From an uncultured Lachnospiraceae bacterium (GTDB lineage Bacteria; Bacillota; Clostridia; Lachnospirales; Lachnospiraceae): a stretch of DNA of 62,432 nt. Below the pieces are notes generated by a model. The model did not search any database and was not told the DNA's origin. It was given only the letters and a program-made list of their open reading frames with translations. The position numbers and the translations under genes were made by a program. The stretch's first letter is position 1. Every line of letters begins with the position of its first letter. This document shows, in pieces, positions 37,713-46,526 of the stretch. The stretch covers positions 1 to 62,432 of the forward strand of contig CADACD010000017.1 in NCBI GenBank assembly GCA_902786365.1. The letters are read 5' to 3'.

Positions 37713-38087
37713 ATGGGAACATATATTGTGATTGCAATTCTAGTGGTTATCGTATTTTTTTCTATAAAAAGCAGCAAACAGCATTTCGAGGGAGAAGGAA
37801 GCTGTTGTGGTGGCGGTGGAGGTGACAGCATCAAAGTAAAAAAGAAAAAATTGGATGGAGATGTTGTTGCAAAAAAGATAATGCATATTGAGGGAATGCA
37901 TTGTGAAAAATGCAAAAATCGAGTTGAGAATGCAATTAATCGTATTGATGGTGCAGTGGCAAAAGTGAATCTGAAGAAAAAAATTGCAGAAATAAATATG
38001 ACAAAAGAGATTGCGGATGATATTTTGAGTTCTGCTGTGGAATACGAGGATTATAAGGTGATTGAGATAGAGAGGGTGGAAGTTTAA
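37713..38087 (+). CDS. Membrane-anchored HMA-domain protein with a CCGGGGG motif
   Basis: The 124-residue protein has an N-terminal helix (TYIVIAILVVIVFFSI), a short stretch ending GEGSCCGGGGGD near residues 28-36, and a heavy-metal-associated domain with metal-binding GMHCEKC near 57-63. It resembles the small Cys-Gly-rich membrane peptides found beside metal pumps, fused to a copper chaperone domain. AGGAGG six bases before ATG 37713 fixes the start. The stop abuts the copA start (TAAATG), so translation is coupled. It probably hands Cu+ to CopA at the membrane; that role is inferred from context. Confidence 0.8.
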   Translation: MGTYIVIAILVVIVFFSIKSSKQHFEGEGSCCGGGGGDSIKVKKKKLDGDVVAKKIMHIEGMHCEKCKNRVENAINRIDGAVAKVNLKKKIAEINMTKEIADDILSSAVEYEDYKVIEIERVEV

Positions 38088-40721
38088 ATGGAACAATATC
38101 ATGTTACAGGTATGAGTTGTGCGGCGTGCAGTGCAAGGATAGAAAAAGCGGTTTCAAAAGTGGAAGGCGTGACATCTTGCTCTGTAAGTCTTTTGACAAA
38201 TTCTATGGGCGTGGAGGGAAGCGCCAGTTCGAAAGATATTATTAAGGCGGTTGAAATGGCGGGCTATGGTGCTGTGATAAAAAACAGAAATGTAAATAAC
38301 ATAAATGCCGGAAATTCAGTCTCAAACAATGAACAGGAAGAAATGTTGAGAGATAAAGAGACGCCCATATTGAAGAAAAGATTGATTTCATCCGTAGGAT
38401 TTTTGATGGTATTAATGTATTTTTCAATGGGGCATATGATGTGGAACTGGCCATTACCATCATTTTTTGATAATAACCACATTGCAATGGGGCTTGTCCA
38501 GCTTTTGCTGGCAGTGATTGTAATGGTTATCAATCAGAAATTTTTCATCAGCGGATTTAAAAGTCTGTTCCATCAAGCCCCAAATATGGATACATTAGTA
38601 GCATTAGGGTCAAGTGCCGCATTTATTTATAGCACATATGCCTTATTTGCAATGACTGATGCACAGATAAAAGGTAATATGGATAGTGTTATGTCTTATA
38701 TGCATGAGTTTTATTTTGAGTCAGCAGCGATGATTTTAACTTTGATTACTGTAGGAAAAATGTTGGAGGCACGTTCAAAAGGAAAAACCACTGATGCATT
38801 AAAAAGTCTGATGAAACTGGCTCCTAAAACAGCTGTTATACTTCAAGATGGAATCGAGACAGAGGTAGCAATTGAACAGGTGAAAATTGATGATATATTT
38901 ATTGTTAGGCCGGGAGAAAATATTCCGGTAGATGCAGTAGTGATTGAGGGTGTCAGTGCTGTCAATGAATCAGCGCTAACGGGCGAGAGTATACCTGTTG
39001 ATAAAGCTGTTGGTGACACTGTTTCGGCAGCCACACTAAATCAGTCAGGATTTTTAAAATGTAAAGCGACAAGGGTTGGTGAAGATACTACTTTATCACA
39101 GATTATACAGATGGTAAGTGATGCAGCAGCGACAAAAGCACCGATTGCCAAAATTGCAGACAAAGTTTCTGGGATTTTTGTGCCGACTGTCATTTTGATT
39201 GCAGGAATTACAATCGCCGCTTGGCTTTTTCAGGGTCAAAGTGTCGGATTTGCACTTGCAAGAGGAATCTCTGTTCTTGTGATCAGTTGTCCATGTGCAC
39301 TCGGTCTAGCTACACCTGTTGCAATTATGGTTGGAAATGGTGTTGGTGCAAAGTCTGGAATTATGTTTAAAAATGCTGTTTCTTTAGAAGAGACAGGGAA
39401 AATGCAGATTGTTGCACTTGACAAGACGGGTACCATTACAAATGGTGAACCAAAAGTGACAGACATCATAGTGAGTGGTATATCCGAAAATATAACTTAC
39501 CAGCAGGAAGAATTACTTGTGTGTGCTAATTCGCTTGAGATAAAGAGTGAGCATCCGCTTGCAAAAGCGATTACAGAGTATGCTAAGGAAAATAAAATAG
39601 AAAGATTTTCGGTTGATAATTTTAAAGCTATGCCAGGGAATGGGTTGAAAGCAATTTATAATGGTGAAGAACTCTGTGCTGGAAATTATCATTTTATCAA
39701 AGAAAATACGGACATATCTGATGATATGAAAAAGCAGGCAGAAAGCCTGGCAAATGATGGAAAAACACCATTGTTTTTTGCAAAAAACAAACAACTTCTT
39801 GGAATTATCGCTGTTGCAGATGTGATAAAAAAGGACAGTCGTCAGGCGATTGAAGAGTTAAAAAATATGGGAATGTATGTCGTAATGGTCACTGGCGATA
39901 ATGAAAGAACCGCTCATGCGATAGGAAACGAGGCGGGGGTTGATGAAGTGATAGCAGGCGTTTTGCCGTCTGGAAAAGAAAAGGTCATTAGAAGTCTTAA
40001 AGAAAAAGGAAAAGTTATGATGGTAGGCGACGGTATGAATGATGCACCGGCACTGACAAGAGCAGATATCGGTATGGCGATAGGAGCAGGCACAGATATT
40101 GCAATAGATGCAGCTGATGTTGTGCTGATGAAGAGTAGCCTGCTTGATGTTCCTGCTGCTATCAGACTTAGCAGAAAGACATTAAAAAATATTCATGAGA
40201 ATCTGTTTTGGGCATTTTTCTATAACGTTATTGGAATACCACTTGCCGCAGGTCTTTTTATATCACTGTTCGGTTGGAAATTGAATCCGATGTTCGGCGC
40301 GGCCGCAATGAGTCTGTCAAGCTTTTGCGTTGTGACAAATGCACTCCGGCTTAATCTTATCAAGATATATGATTCAGGTAAAGATAAAAAAGTAAAGGCA
40401 AATGTTAAAAAATGTGGTACAGAAGAAAAGAATAAAGAAATTCATAAAAGCAATAATATTAATGCTGATACAAAGAAAAATAACATAAAAATGGAGGAAA
40501 ACAAAATGCAGAAAACGATGAAGATTGAAGGTATGATGTGTGCACATTGTGAGGCAACAGTCAAAAAGGCACTAGAAGGATTAAGTCAGGTGGACGAAGC
40601 TGTAGTAAGTCATGAAAACAAAACGGCAGTGGTTAGCCTGAATTCAGAAGTTGATAATGAAATATTAAAAAAGACAGTAGAAGATAAAGACTATAAAGTT
40701 GTTGAAATTATTGAAAATTAA
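38088..40721 (+). CDS. copA: Cu+-exporting P1B-type ATPase with HMA domains at both ends
   Basis: The 877-residue CopA has an N-terminal HMA domain with GMSCAAC (C11, C14), eight transmembrane helices, the A-domain TGE (ALTGESIPV), the copper site CPC at 401-403 ([11 protein letters not shown]), DKTGT at D445 and [10 protein letters not shown]. After the last helices, a Lys/Asn-rich linker (about 763-806) leads to a second HMA domain with GMMCAHC (C818, C821). HMA domains are normally N-terminal, so the C-terminal one is unusual. An internal ribosome site suggests that this last domain is also made as a free chaperone (separate entry). The family pumps Cu+ out of the cytoplasm. Confidence 0.93.
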   Translation: MEQYHVTGMSCAACSARIEKAVSKVEGVTSCSVSLLTNSMGVEGSASSKDIIKAVEMAGYGAVIKNRNVNNINAGNSVSNNEQEEMLRDKETPILKKRLISSVGFLMVLMYFSMGHMMWNWPLPSFFDNNHIAMGLVQLLLAVIVMVINQKFFISGFKSLFHQAPNMDTLVALGSSAAFIYSTYALFAMTDAQIKGNMDSVMSYMHEFYFESAAMILTLITVGKMLEARSKGKTTDALKSLMKLAPKTAVILQDGIETEVAIEQVKIDDIFIVRPGENIPVDAVVIEGVSAVNESALTGESIPVDKAVGDTVSAATLNQSGFLKCKATRVGEDTTLSQIIQMVSDAAATKAPIAKIADKVSGIFVPTVILIAGITIAAWLFQGQSVGFALARGISVLVISCPCALGLATPVAIMVGNGVGAKSGIMFKNAVSLEETGKMQIVALDKTGTITNGEPKVTDIIVSGISENITYQQEELLVCANSLEIKSEHPLAKAITEYAKENKIERFSVDNFKAMPGNGLKAIYNGEELCAGNYHFIKENTDISDDMKKQAESLANDGKTPLFFAKNKQLLGIIAVADVIKKDSRQAIEELKNMGMYVVMVTGDNERTAHAIGNEAGVDEVIAGVLPSGKEKVIRSLKEKGKVMMVGDGMNDAPALTRADIGMAIGAGTDIAIDAADVVLMKSSLLDVPAAIRLSRKTLKNIHENLFWAFFYNVIGIPLAAGLFISLFGWKLNPMFGAAAMSLSSFCVVTNALRLNLIKIYDSGKDKKVKANVKKCGTEEKNKEIHKSNNINADTKKNNIKMEENKMQKTMKIEGMMCAHCEATVKKALEGLSQVDEAVVSHENKTAVVSLNSEVDNEILKKTVEDKDYKVVEIIEN
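40506..40721 (+). CDS. copZ: Nested CopZ-like copper chaperone (internal start inside copA)
   Basis: GGAGG at 40493-40497 lies 8 bases before an in-frame ATG at 40506. Translation from there would give a 71-residue HMA protein ([15 protein letters not shown]...), the right size and form for CopZ, with metal Cys at 12 and 15. The preceding linker has the low-complexity look of a former intergenic stretch. Production of a separate chaperone is inferred from the sequence only; the reading frame is also the CopA C-terminus. Confidence 0.55.
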   Translation: MQKTMKIEGMMCAHCEATVKKALEGLSQVDEAVVSHENKTAVVSLNSEVDNEILKKTVEDKDYKVVEIIEN

Positions 40722-40814
40722 AATAAAACAAGATATAATAACAATTAATTGTCAGAATAAAGAATATCTTCTGTTTTCTTAAACATTATCAAAACGAAAG
40801 GAATTTTACGAATT

Positions 40815-41318
40815 ATGGAATTATGGGATATATATGATAAAAACAAACAATTGACAGGACGCACAATGAAGAGAAATGACTGGTCTTTGAAGGATGATGA
40901 ATATCATTTGACAGTACTTGGTGTGGTTGCAAGACCAGATGGAAAGTTTCTTATCACACAACGTGTCATGACAAAATCGTGGGCACCCGGATGGTGGGAA
41001 GTGTCTGGTGGTGCGGCAATGGCAGGAGAAACTTCAAAAGAAGCGGTCATACGTGAGGTTAGGGAAGAAACAGGACTAGATGTATCAAGTAGTGAAGGAG
41101 GATATCTGTTTACATATCACAGAGAAAATCCGGGAGAGGGAGATAATTATTTTGTAGATGTTTATCGCTTTATATTAGATTTTGATGAGAGTGATGTGAA
41201 AAATCAGGAAGCTGAAACATTGGGATACAAGATAGCAACGCATGATGAAATCAAGGAGATTGCAGCAGAAGGAAAATTTTTGCATTATGACAGTATCAAG
41301 CAGGCATTCGAAATTTAG
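40815..41318 (+). CDS. Nudix hydrolase (Idi/YfcD-like)
   Basis: The 167-residue protein starts ELWDIYDKNKQLTGRTMKR, typical of the Idi-like Nudix branch, and has a full Nudix box GGAAMAGETSKEAVIREVREETGL near residues 66-88, which binds Mg2+. Nudix enzymes hydrolyse nucleoside diphosphates linked to other groups; the substrate here is not predictable. ACGAAAGGAATTTTACGAATT is the region before the ATG. The gene is separate from copA by 93 bases. Confidence 0.9.
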   Translation: MELWDIYDKNKQLTGRTMKRNDWSLKDDEYHLTVLGVVARPDGKFLITQRVMTKSWAPGWWEVSGGAAMAGETSKEAVIREVREETGLDVSSSEGGYLFTYHRENPGEGDNYFVDVYRFILDFDESDVKNQEAETLGYKIATHDEIKEIAAEGKFLHYDSIKQAFEI

Positions 41319-41543
41319 TATGAATTTGTTATAATTCACAAGGGACAATTCACAATAGATTTGATTATGTGATTGTTCTAAATGGGTGTAATTGTTATGT
41401 GTATAAAAAATGGTTGACACAATAGTTTGAATAAATGATAGCAGATTAAGGTGGTTCATTTGATGTCCCTCTTAATCTGTTTTGTCTTTTTAAAGAAAAA
41501 GTAATGTATCGAAGAAGTAATTGTAAAAGTTTCAATTTTTTAC
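41319..41543 (+). other. Intergenic stretch after the Nudix gene
   Basis: No gene was recognised. AGATTAAGGTGGTTCATTTGATG and CCTCTTAATCTGTTTT around 41445-41483 may form a terminator: AGATTAAG pairs with CTTAATCT and is followed by GTTTTGTCTTTTT. Confidence 0.4.
41444..41493 (+). terminator. Probable terminator after the Nudix gene
   Basis: CAGATTAAG pairs with CTTAATCTG; the 3' side runs into TTTTGTCTTTTT. The loop is about 20 bases. Confidence 0.55.
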
Positions 41544-41602
41544 TTGACTTATTGAATAGAATATTATATACTCACATCTGTAAGTTAGTTAAATCTAACT
41601 TA
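41544..41602 (+). promoter_or_regulatory. Promoter and palindromic operator for the DUF3793-flavodoxin genes
   Basis: TTGACT (41544-41549) and TATACT (41567-41572) are 17 bases apart. GTTAG-TTAAAT-CTAAC at 41584-41599, extended to TAAGTTAG/CTAACTTA, lies just after the expected start point, well placed for repression. Confidence 0.7.
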
Positions 41603-41723
41603 ATAGACTTGTATTAAGATACAATAATTAAGGGTGTTGCAAATAATAGGAATCATCAACCTACATAATTTCATTTCAAATTTTGTCTTAAATCCAAGGA
41701 TAAAATTATTTTTTTAAAGTTGA

Positions 41724-41760
41724 GTTAGATGTATCTAATATAAATAATACGTATCTAACT
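41724..41760 (+). promoter_or_regulatory. Second operator for the DUF3793-flavodoxin genes
   Basis: GTTAG-ATGTAT-CTAAT at 41724-41739 repeats the pattern, with TTAGAT/ATCTAA as a central palindrome. A third half-site ATCTAACT at 41753-41760 also complements AGTTAGAT at 41723-41730. Confidence 0.6.
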
Positions 41761-41817
41761 AAGACTAATCAGGAATAATACTATTATAAAATATAAAATT
41801 TGCATAGGAGGATTTGT

Positions 41818-42444
41818 ATGAGCCGTGATTTGCTTGAAATATTTCAAAAGAAAATTGATGACGACACAGTAATAAAAGTGGCACTGGAATGTGCACCTCT
41901 TATTGCCGGACTTCGAATTGCAAATATTATAACGATAAAAAGAGAAGGGCTTCCAACGCTTAAACATATTTTAAGCGGAACAGGAATTATTTTCTATTTG
42001 GCAGCTTCGAATAGTGAAAAATTATCTTTGATATTATATAGGGAAGATTTGATGAAGAATTATTTAAACCAGCCTAAAGTACAGTTGCTACTCAGAAAAA
42101 TGGGATATCCAAAGATAAGTATGTATGAGCTTATGTATCTTTTTTCTTTGAGATACAGAAATTTTATTGATGGAAAAGGTGAGTTTCCTCATGAAATGGG
42201 GATTTTTCTTGGCTATCCGGTAGAAGATGTTATTGGCTATATACAAAATGATGGCAAAAATTTTCTTGCGGTCGGCTATTGGAAAGTTTATCAAAATAAG
42301 CGTGAAAAAACCAGCTTGTTTGAAAAATTTGAGGAAGCAAAGGAAATGATGATTTTGCTTGTATCGTCAGGAGTAAATATCAAAGAGGCGATTCGTATTT
42401 GTGGTGCATGTAGTCATAAACATGTATTATGTTATAGCAATTAG
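41818..42444 (+). CDS. DUF3793-family protein of an iron-linked locus
   Basis: The 208-residue cytoplasmic protein has the family-like segment PHEMGIFLGYPVEDVIGYIQNDGKNFLAVGYWKVY near residues 120-155 and a Cys pair near the end (CGACSHKHVLC). Its function is unknown. The start at 41818 follows AGGAGG by 6 bases. It is the first gene after two GTTAG-N6-CTAAY operators and precedes flavodoxin, which implies a role when iron is scarce; that is inference. Possible metal-ligand residues (H, C) cluster at the C-terminus. Confidence 0.75.
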   Translation: MSRDLLEIFQKKIDDDTVIKVALECAPLIAGLRIANIITIKREGLPTLKHILSGTGIIFYLAASNSEKLSLILYREDLMKNYLNQPKVQLLLRKMGYPKISMYELMYLFSLRYRNFIDGKGEFPHEMGIFLGYPVEDVIGYIQNDGKNFLAVGYWKVYQNKREKTSLFEKFEEAKEMMILLVSSGVNIKEAIRICGACSHKHVLCYSN

Positions 42445-42532
42445 AAACAATATTTTTAGTCGAAATGGAAAGCGTTCTAGCATATGTTAGACATTAACCA
42501 TAAATCAATTGTAAAAGAAAGGAAATGATATT

Positions 42533-42958
42533 ATGAGTAAAGTAAAAGTTATTTATTGGTCAGCAACAGGAAATACAGAGGCAATGGCAAAAGCAGTTGC
42601 AGAAGGCGTTAATGAGGCAGGCGGAGAAGCAGAATTATTATTTGTGACACAGGTAAATCCAGAAGATATCAAAGATGACGCTGCATTTGCAATTGGTTGT
42701 CCGGCAATGGGTGCAGAAGTATTAGAAGAAGGCGATGTTGAACCGTTTGTTACAGAAATTGAAGGGTTGATAAGTGGCAAAAAGGTTGCATTATTTGGCT
42801 CATATGGCTGGGGTGACGGTCAGTGGATGAGAGACTGGGAAGAAAGAATGACAGGTGCCGGAGCAGTTGTGATTAATGGTGAAGGTTTAATTTGCCAGGA
42901 AGCACCTGATGATGATGCCATCGAGCAGTGCAAAGAGCTTGGAAAACAGCTTGTGTAA
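42533..42958 (+). CDS. Flavodoxin
   Basis: The 141-residue flavodoxin has the FMN phosphate loop WSATGNTEAMA near residues 7-17, GCPAMGAEVLEEG near 57-69 and ALFGSYGWGDGQWMRDW near 82-98, with the aromatic residues that stack on FMN. It carries electrons at low potential and often replaces ferredoxin when iron is limiting. It may supply electrons to the radical SAM activase PflA. AAAGGAAATG precedes the ATG. Gene order after two GTTAG-type operators suggests control by iron. Confidence 0.93.
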   Translation: MSKVKVIYWSATGNTEAMAKAVAEGVNEAGGEAELLFVTQVNPEDIKDDAAFAIGCPAMGAEVLEEGDVEPFVTEIEGLISGKKVALFGSYGWGDGQWMRDWEERMTGAGAVVINGEGLICQEAPDDDAIEQCKELGKQLV

Positions 42959-43001
42959 GTGTAAAGAGTTGATTTGGATATAAGTATAATGGAGGAATCA
43001 C

Positions 43002-43283
43002 ATGAGTGTTGTAATTGTTGGCGGACATGACAGAATGGTATGCCAGTATAAAAAAATATGTAAAGAGCATAAATGTAAAGTGAAAGTTTTTACACAGATG
43101 AGAGCCGACATGAGCAATCAGATAGGTTCTCCTGATGTAGTGATATTATTTACAAATACCGTTTCGCATAAAATGGTAAGATGTGCCGTGACAGAGGCTG
43201 AAAAAGCAAATGCAGAGATTATACGCTGTCACACTAGCAGTGGAACTGCTTTAAATGAAATATTATCACAGTTTTGTGCATAA
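43002..43283 (+). CDS. DUF2325-family protein
   Basis: The 93-residue protein starts SVVIVGGHDRM and keeps the family-type sequence DVVILFTNTVSHKMVRCAVTEAEKAN, with HTSSGTALNEIL near the end. DUF2325 proteins are small Rossmann-like proteins with no assigned reaction, often beside iron or redox genes. It follows flavodoxin by 43 bases with GGAGG before the ATG, and a terminator follows. It likely shares the flavodoxin transcript. Conserved His and Cys residues may bind a metal. Confidence 0.85.
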   Translation: MSVVIVGGHDRMVCQYKKICKEHKCKVKVFTQMRADMSNQIGSPDVVILFTNTVSHKMVRCAVTEAEKANAEIIRCHTSSGTALNEILSQFCA

Positions 43284-43340
43284 ACATAAATTTCTGGAAG
43301 TGAAAGTATAAAATTATAAAATGCTATTATAAAAAATTAA

Positions 43341-43387
43341 AAAATCCAGCTAAAGCTTAATATATTGCTGATGGCTGGATTTTTTTG
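43341..43387 (+). terminator. Terminator of the DUF3793-flavodoxin-DUF2325 genes
   Basis: AAAATCCAGC pairs with GCTGGATTTT around a loop of about 23 bases; the 3' arm runs into TTTTTTTG. Confidence 0.75.
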
Positions 43388-43545
43388 TTTTATTGAAAAT
43401 AAATAATAGTTGATGTGAAATTATTAGGATAAAACCCAAAATGGATGTAATTATAATAAAAACAGGATAGAAAAATTTGCTCATTGTGATATAATAAGTG
43501 GTAATAAAATCAAAAAAGTAAAAAAGACTATAAAGAGAGAATACT

Positions 43546-44502
43546 ATGATGAAATCAAAAACAAAATTTTACTTTGCACCAATGGAAGGGGTAGCTGGAT
43601 ATATCTACAGAAATATATATCATGAATATTTTGGGCATATTGATAAGTTTTTTGCACCATTCATCTCAACTAGCCCAAATGGAATCAAAAAAATGAAAGA
43701 GTTTAAGGATATCCTGCCTGAAAATAATGAAAATGTATGTCTTATCCCTCAGCTTTTGTCAAATAACGCTGATGATTTTATATTAGCAGCAAAACAGATC
43801 AAAGATGTTGGATATAATGAAATTAATTTGAATGTCGGCTGTCCATCAGGGACAGTTACTTCCAAAGGAAAAGGAGCAGGAATGCTACGTGACATTGAAA
43901 GGTTAGATAATTTTCTGTACAAAGTTTTTGAAAGCTGTCATGGAACCGGAATCAAACTTTCTATCAAAACAAGAATCGGTTTTTCTTCTCCGGATGAATT
44001 TGATAACATCATTGAAATATATAATCGGTATCAAATGCATGAATTAATTGTACATCCGAGAACACGTGAAGATTATTATAAAAATGATATTAACCTAAAT
44101 GCGTTTAGAACAGCAGTAAAGAAGAGTAAAAACACGTTATGTTATAATGGGAATATTTTCGATATCAATGATTATAAAAGAATAACAGAAGAATTTGATG
44201 AAATAAAGAGTGTGATGATAGGAAGAGGAGCCCTTAGAAATCCATCGATTGTTGAAAACATCATAGAAGATATTTCAAAACCTGATATAAAAAAAATATT
44301 TGATTTTCATGATAAGATATATAATGAATATAAGAAGTGTATGTCAGGAGAAAGAAATCTGCTATTTAAGATGAAAGAAATCTGGCTTTATATGGTACAT
44401 TCAATGGAGAATCCTGATAAAAAGGCAAAAAAGATTAAGAAAGCAAAAAATATTTACGAGTATGAAAGCGTAATTAATGAATTTAAGGGAGAATACGTAT
44501 AA
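43546..44502 (+). CDS. tRNA-dihydrouridine synthase
   Basis: The 318-residue Dus protein is an FMN-dependent TIM barrel that reduces uridine in the tRNA D-loop. It shows FAPMEGVAGYIYRNIYHEYFG at the start, EINLNVGCPSGTVTSKGKGAGML with the catalytic Cys near residue 105, KTRIGF and the HPRTREDYY motif, and MIGRGALRNP near the FMN phosphate site. It belongs to the Dus branch seen in Clostridia and not clearly to DusA, B or C. The next gene is convergent, only 13 bases away. Confidence 0.92.
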   Translation: MMKSKTKFYFAPMEGVAGYIYRNIYHEYFGHIDKFFAPFISTSPNGIKKMKEFKDILPENNENVCLIPQLLSNNADDFILAAKQIKDVGYNEINLNVGCPSGTVTSKGKGAGMLRDIERLDNFLYKVFESCHGTGIKLSIKTRIGFSSPDEFDNIIEIYNRYQMHELIVHPRTREDYYKNDINLNAFRTAVKKSKNTLCYNGNIFDINDYKRITEEFDEIKSVMIGRGALRNPSIVENIIEDISKPDIKKIFDFHDKIYNEYKKCMSGERNLLFKMKEIWLYMVHSMENPDKKAKKIKKAKNIYEYESVINEFKGEYV

Positions 44503-44515
44503 TATTAAAAAGATA

Positions 44516-45043
44516 TTAATATTCTATCCCTTTCCTTGCGGTGATATTTTTCGAAGAAAAAGGGTGCTTGCCATTTTTCATTTCTGTGATGTAATCAGCG
44601 TATTCAAGAAAAATTTTGTCAGGGTTTCTGCCGGTAAGAACAAGCTCGAGTGAATCGGGCTTATTTTTGATTAAATGGATGATGGAAGCTTTATCAATGA
44701 CATTTGAATTGAATGCAGCACAAACCTCATCTAACACTAATAAATCACATTGATTTTGATTTACAATTTCAAGTGCAGCATACAGATTTGAATTGTGCAT
44801 TTCTGTTATTTCTTCTATCTGATGTGCTGACATGTTTTTTAGGAACCCAAAGTCTTTTGAGTTCCTAAAAATAGCAATATTACTTATATTATTGAGAATT
44901 TGCATTTCTCCTGTGTGGCTACCTTTCAAAAACTGAACAAAAATGACATTCATATTGTTTCCGGCAGCGCGAATTGAAAGACCAATCGCTGCTGTAGTTT
45001 TTCCTTTTCCGTCACCATGGTATAAATGAATCAGACCAGACAT
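44516..45043 (-). CDS. cobO: Cob(I)yrinic acid a,c-diamide adenosyltransferase
   Basis: The 175-residue CobO/BtuR/CobA-type enzyme transfers adenosyl from ATP to Co(I) corrinoids, making adenosylcobalamin precursors. The P-loop is near the N-terminus (GDGKGKTTAAIGLSIRAAG) and the characteristic LLVLDEVCAAF follows at about residue 100. AAAGGAG precedes the ATG on the minus strand. No other cobalamin genes or riboswitch are nearby, so it may serve salvage. It lies downstream of the DtxR-like gene on the same strand, about 100 bases apart. Confidence 0.9.
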   Translation of the reverse strand: MSGLIHLYHGDGKGKTTAAIGLSIRAAGNNMNVIFVQFLKGSHTGEMQILNNISNIAIFRNSKDFGFLKNMSAHQIEEITEMHNSNLYAALEIVNQNQCDLLVLDEVCAAFNSNVIDKASIIHLIKNKPDSLELVLTGRNPDKIFLEYADYITEMKNGKHPFSSKNITARKGIEY

Positions 45044-45142
45044 TAGTTTCTCCTTTAAAATCTGTAATATTAGCTATAGTTGATATTATTGCATTTTGTT
45101 TCGTTATTATCTTTTCTGCAAGCGTTTTTGATACAGATTATT

Positions 45143-45517
45143 TTATAAATTCATCTGATTCAGCACAAAGTTCTTAATAGCACCAAAACTTTCTGCACTC
45201 ATATAATGTTCCATTCTGCATGCATCGCTCGTTGCGGTTTCTTCGTCTACGCCAAGAGCAATAAGCCATTTGGATAACAGGTCATGGCGTTCGTAAATTT
45301 TCTCTGCAATTTCAAGACCAGCAGAAGTCAGAGTAATAAATCCTGCATCAGATACTTCGATATATCCGTTTAATCTTAAATTTTTCATTGCAACACTAAT
45401 GCTTGATTTTTTAAAATTAAGTTCATTAGCGATATCGATTGAGCGAACAACAGGAAGTTTTTTGCTCAACATTAAAATTGTCTCAAGATAATTTTCTACT
45501 GATTCGTTAATTTTCAT
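45143..45517 (-). CDS. DtxR/MntR-family metal-dependent regulator
   Basis: The 124-residue protein has the N-terminal winged helix (ESVENYLETILML...VRSIDIANELNFKKSSISVAMKNLRLNGYIEV) and a short metal-binding dimerisation domain with the ligand residues in CRMEHYMSAES. It lacks the C-terminal SH3-like domain, as in MntR-sized members. It is encoded divergently from feoA and 220 bases away, the usual place for a regulator of Feo. It is the best candidate for binding GTTAG-N6-CTAAY sites in the window; that link is inference. GAGG precedes the ATG. Confidence 0.88.
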   Translation of the reverse strand: MKINESVENYLETILMLSKKLPVVRSIDIANELNFKKSSISVAMKNLRLNGYIEVSDAGFITLTSAGLEIAEKIYERHDLLSKWLIALGVDEETATSDACRMEHYMSAESFGAIKNFVLNQMNL

Positions 45518-45721
45518 TGTTTTACCTCATGTATATCGCAATCGAAAATGCGAAAATACCTATAATAATTCCTTTCTGTATATTTTTTTTAACATATTAT
45601 CTGCGACTAACTGAAGAAATTATATCATAATTGTATTTATTAGGCAATCTGTTTATGATAAAGTTTAACTTATTTTACATATGAGGATGACATTTTTTAT
45701 TCAAATAAAAGCAAAATGTTC

Positions 45722-45753
45722 TTGACATCTAATTGATGTTAGTATAAACTAAT
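45722..45753 (+). promoter_or_regulatory. feoA promoter and operator
   Basis: TTGACA at 45722-45727 with TATAAA at 45743-45748 (spacer 15). GTTAG-TATAAA-CTAAT (45738-45753) overlaps the -10, well placed for repression. Confidence 0.65.
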
Positions 45754-45783
45754 GCTGAAAATGAAATGAAAGAAGATGATTAT

Positions 45784-45993
45784 ATGCCTTTGGCTATGGC
45801 AAATGAAGGAGAACCTCAAATTATCAAAAAAATAGGCGGCAAGGAAGAAACAAAAAAGTTTCTTGAAAAACTTGGCTTTGTTGTTGGAGGCACAGTTATA
45901 CTTGTATCAGTTACAGACGGCAATGTGATTGTGAATGTAAAAGACTCACGCGTTGCCATAGGAAAAGATATGGCAATGAAGATAATTGTCTGA
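45784..45993 (+). CDS. feoA: FeoA-family protein (first copy)
   Basis: The 69-residue SH3-like FeoA starts MPLAMANEGEPQIIKKIGG, with the conserved FLEKLGFVVGGTVILVS core and VKDSRVAIGKDMAMKIIV at the end. FeoA proteins bind FeoB in the cytoplasm and help Fe2+ uptake. The ATG at 45784 sits 8 bases after AGAAG and gives the family start; the ATG at 45766 would add six residues. It is the first gene of the feoA-feoA-feoB unit. Confidence 0.9.
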   Translation: MPLAMANEGEPQIIKKIGGKEETKKFLEKLGFVVGGTVILVSVTDGNVIVNVKDSRVAIGKDMAMKIIV

Positions 45994-46097
45994 TGGAATA
46001 AATTTCCAAATATTCGGTTGTTAAGCCGGTATCGCAAATAAAACATTTGATGCAGTTTTAGAATGGTTAAATAAAATATTAGGAATGAGGAAAGCAA

Positions 46098-46319
46098 ATG
46101 AAGACTTTAAAAGAAGTGAAAAATGGCGAAACAGTTACAGTGGCGAAGCTTCATGGAGATGGTCCTGTAAAAAGAAGAATTATGGACATGGGTATTACAA
46201 AAGGTGTTGAAATTTATGTCAGAAAAGTGGCACCACTTGGAGATCCGGTTGAGATTACTGTAAGAGGGTATGAATTATCTATCAGAAAAGCAGATGCTGA
46301 AATGGTGGAAGTACAGTAA
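46098..46319 (+). CDS. feoA: FeoA-family protein (second copy)
   Basis: The 73-residue protein has the same SH3-like fold: MKTLKEVKNGETVTVAKLHGDGPVKRRIMDMGITKGVEIYVRKVAPLGDPVEITVRGYELSIRKADAEMVEV. It is a different type from the first copy (GPVKRRIMDMGITKG against ETKKFLEKLGFVVGG). Two distinct FeoA proteins before FeoB are common in Clostridia. A separate GTTAG-N6-CTAAC site lies between this gene and feoB. Confidence 0.92.
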   Translation: MKTLKEVKNGETVTVAKLHGDGPVKRRIMDMGITKGVEIYVRKVAPLGDPVEITVRGYELSIRKADAEMVEVQ

Positions 46320-46352
46320 TAGAAATGCAATTTGAAATTTTTTTAATAATAA

Positions 46353-46388
46353 GTTAGCAATTTCTAACAAAAGTATGAATACTATAAT
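46353..46388 (+). promoter_or_regulatory. feoB promoter and operator
   Basis: GTTAG-CAATTT-CTAAC at 46353-46368 is followed by TATAAT at 46383-46388. The operator would cover the -35 region, so feoB has its own regulated promoter. Confidence 0.65.
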
Positions 46389-46526
46389 TAAGGATAGACA
46401 CATATATCCTGTATATTTATCTTATACAATGCATGTAATGTAAAAAAACACAAACATTGAAGTTTGCTGGAAAATAAGAATCATTATTTATGGCAAATCT
46501 ATCAAATCATAAAAGAAGAAAGGAAA

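Noticed and set aside
45044-45142. Cobalamin riboswitch before cobO
   Set aside because: The gap to the DtxR-like gene is only about 100 bases and no B12-box was seen.
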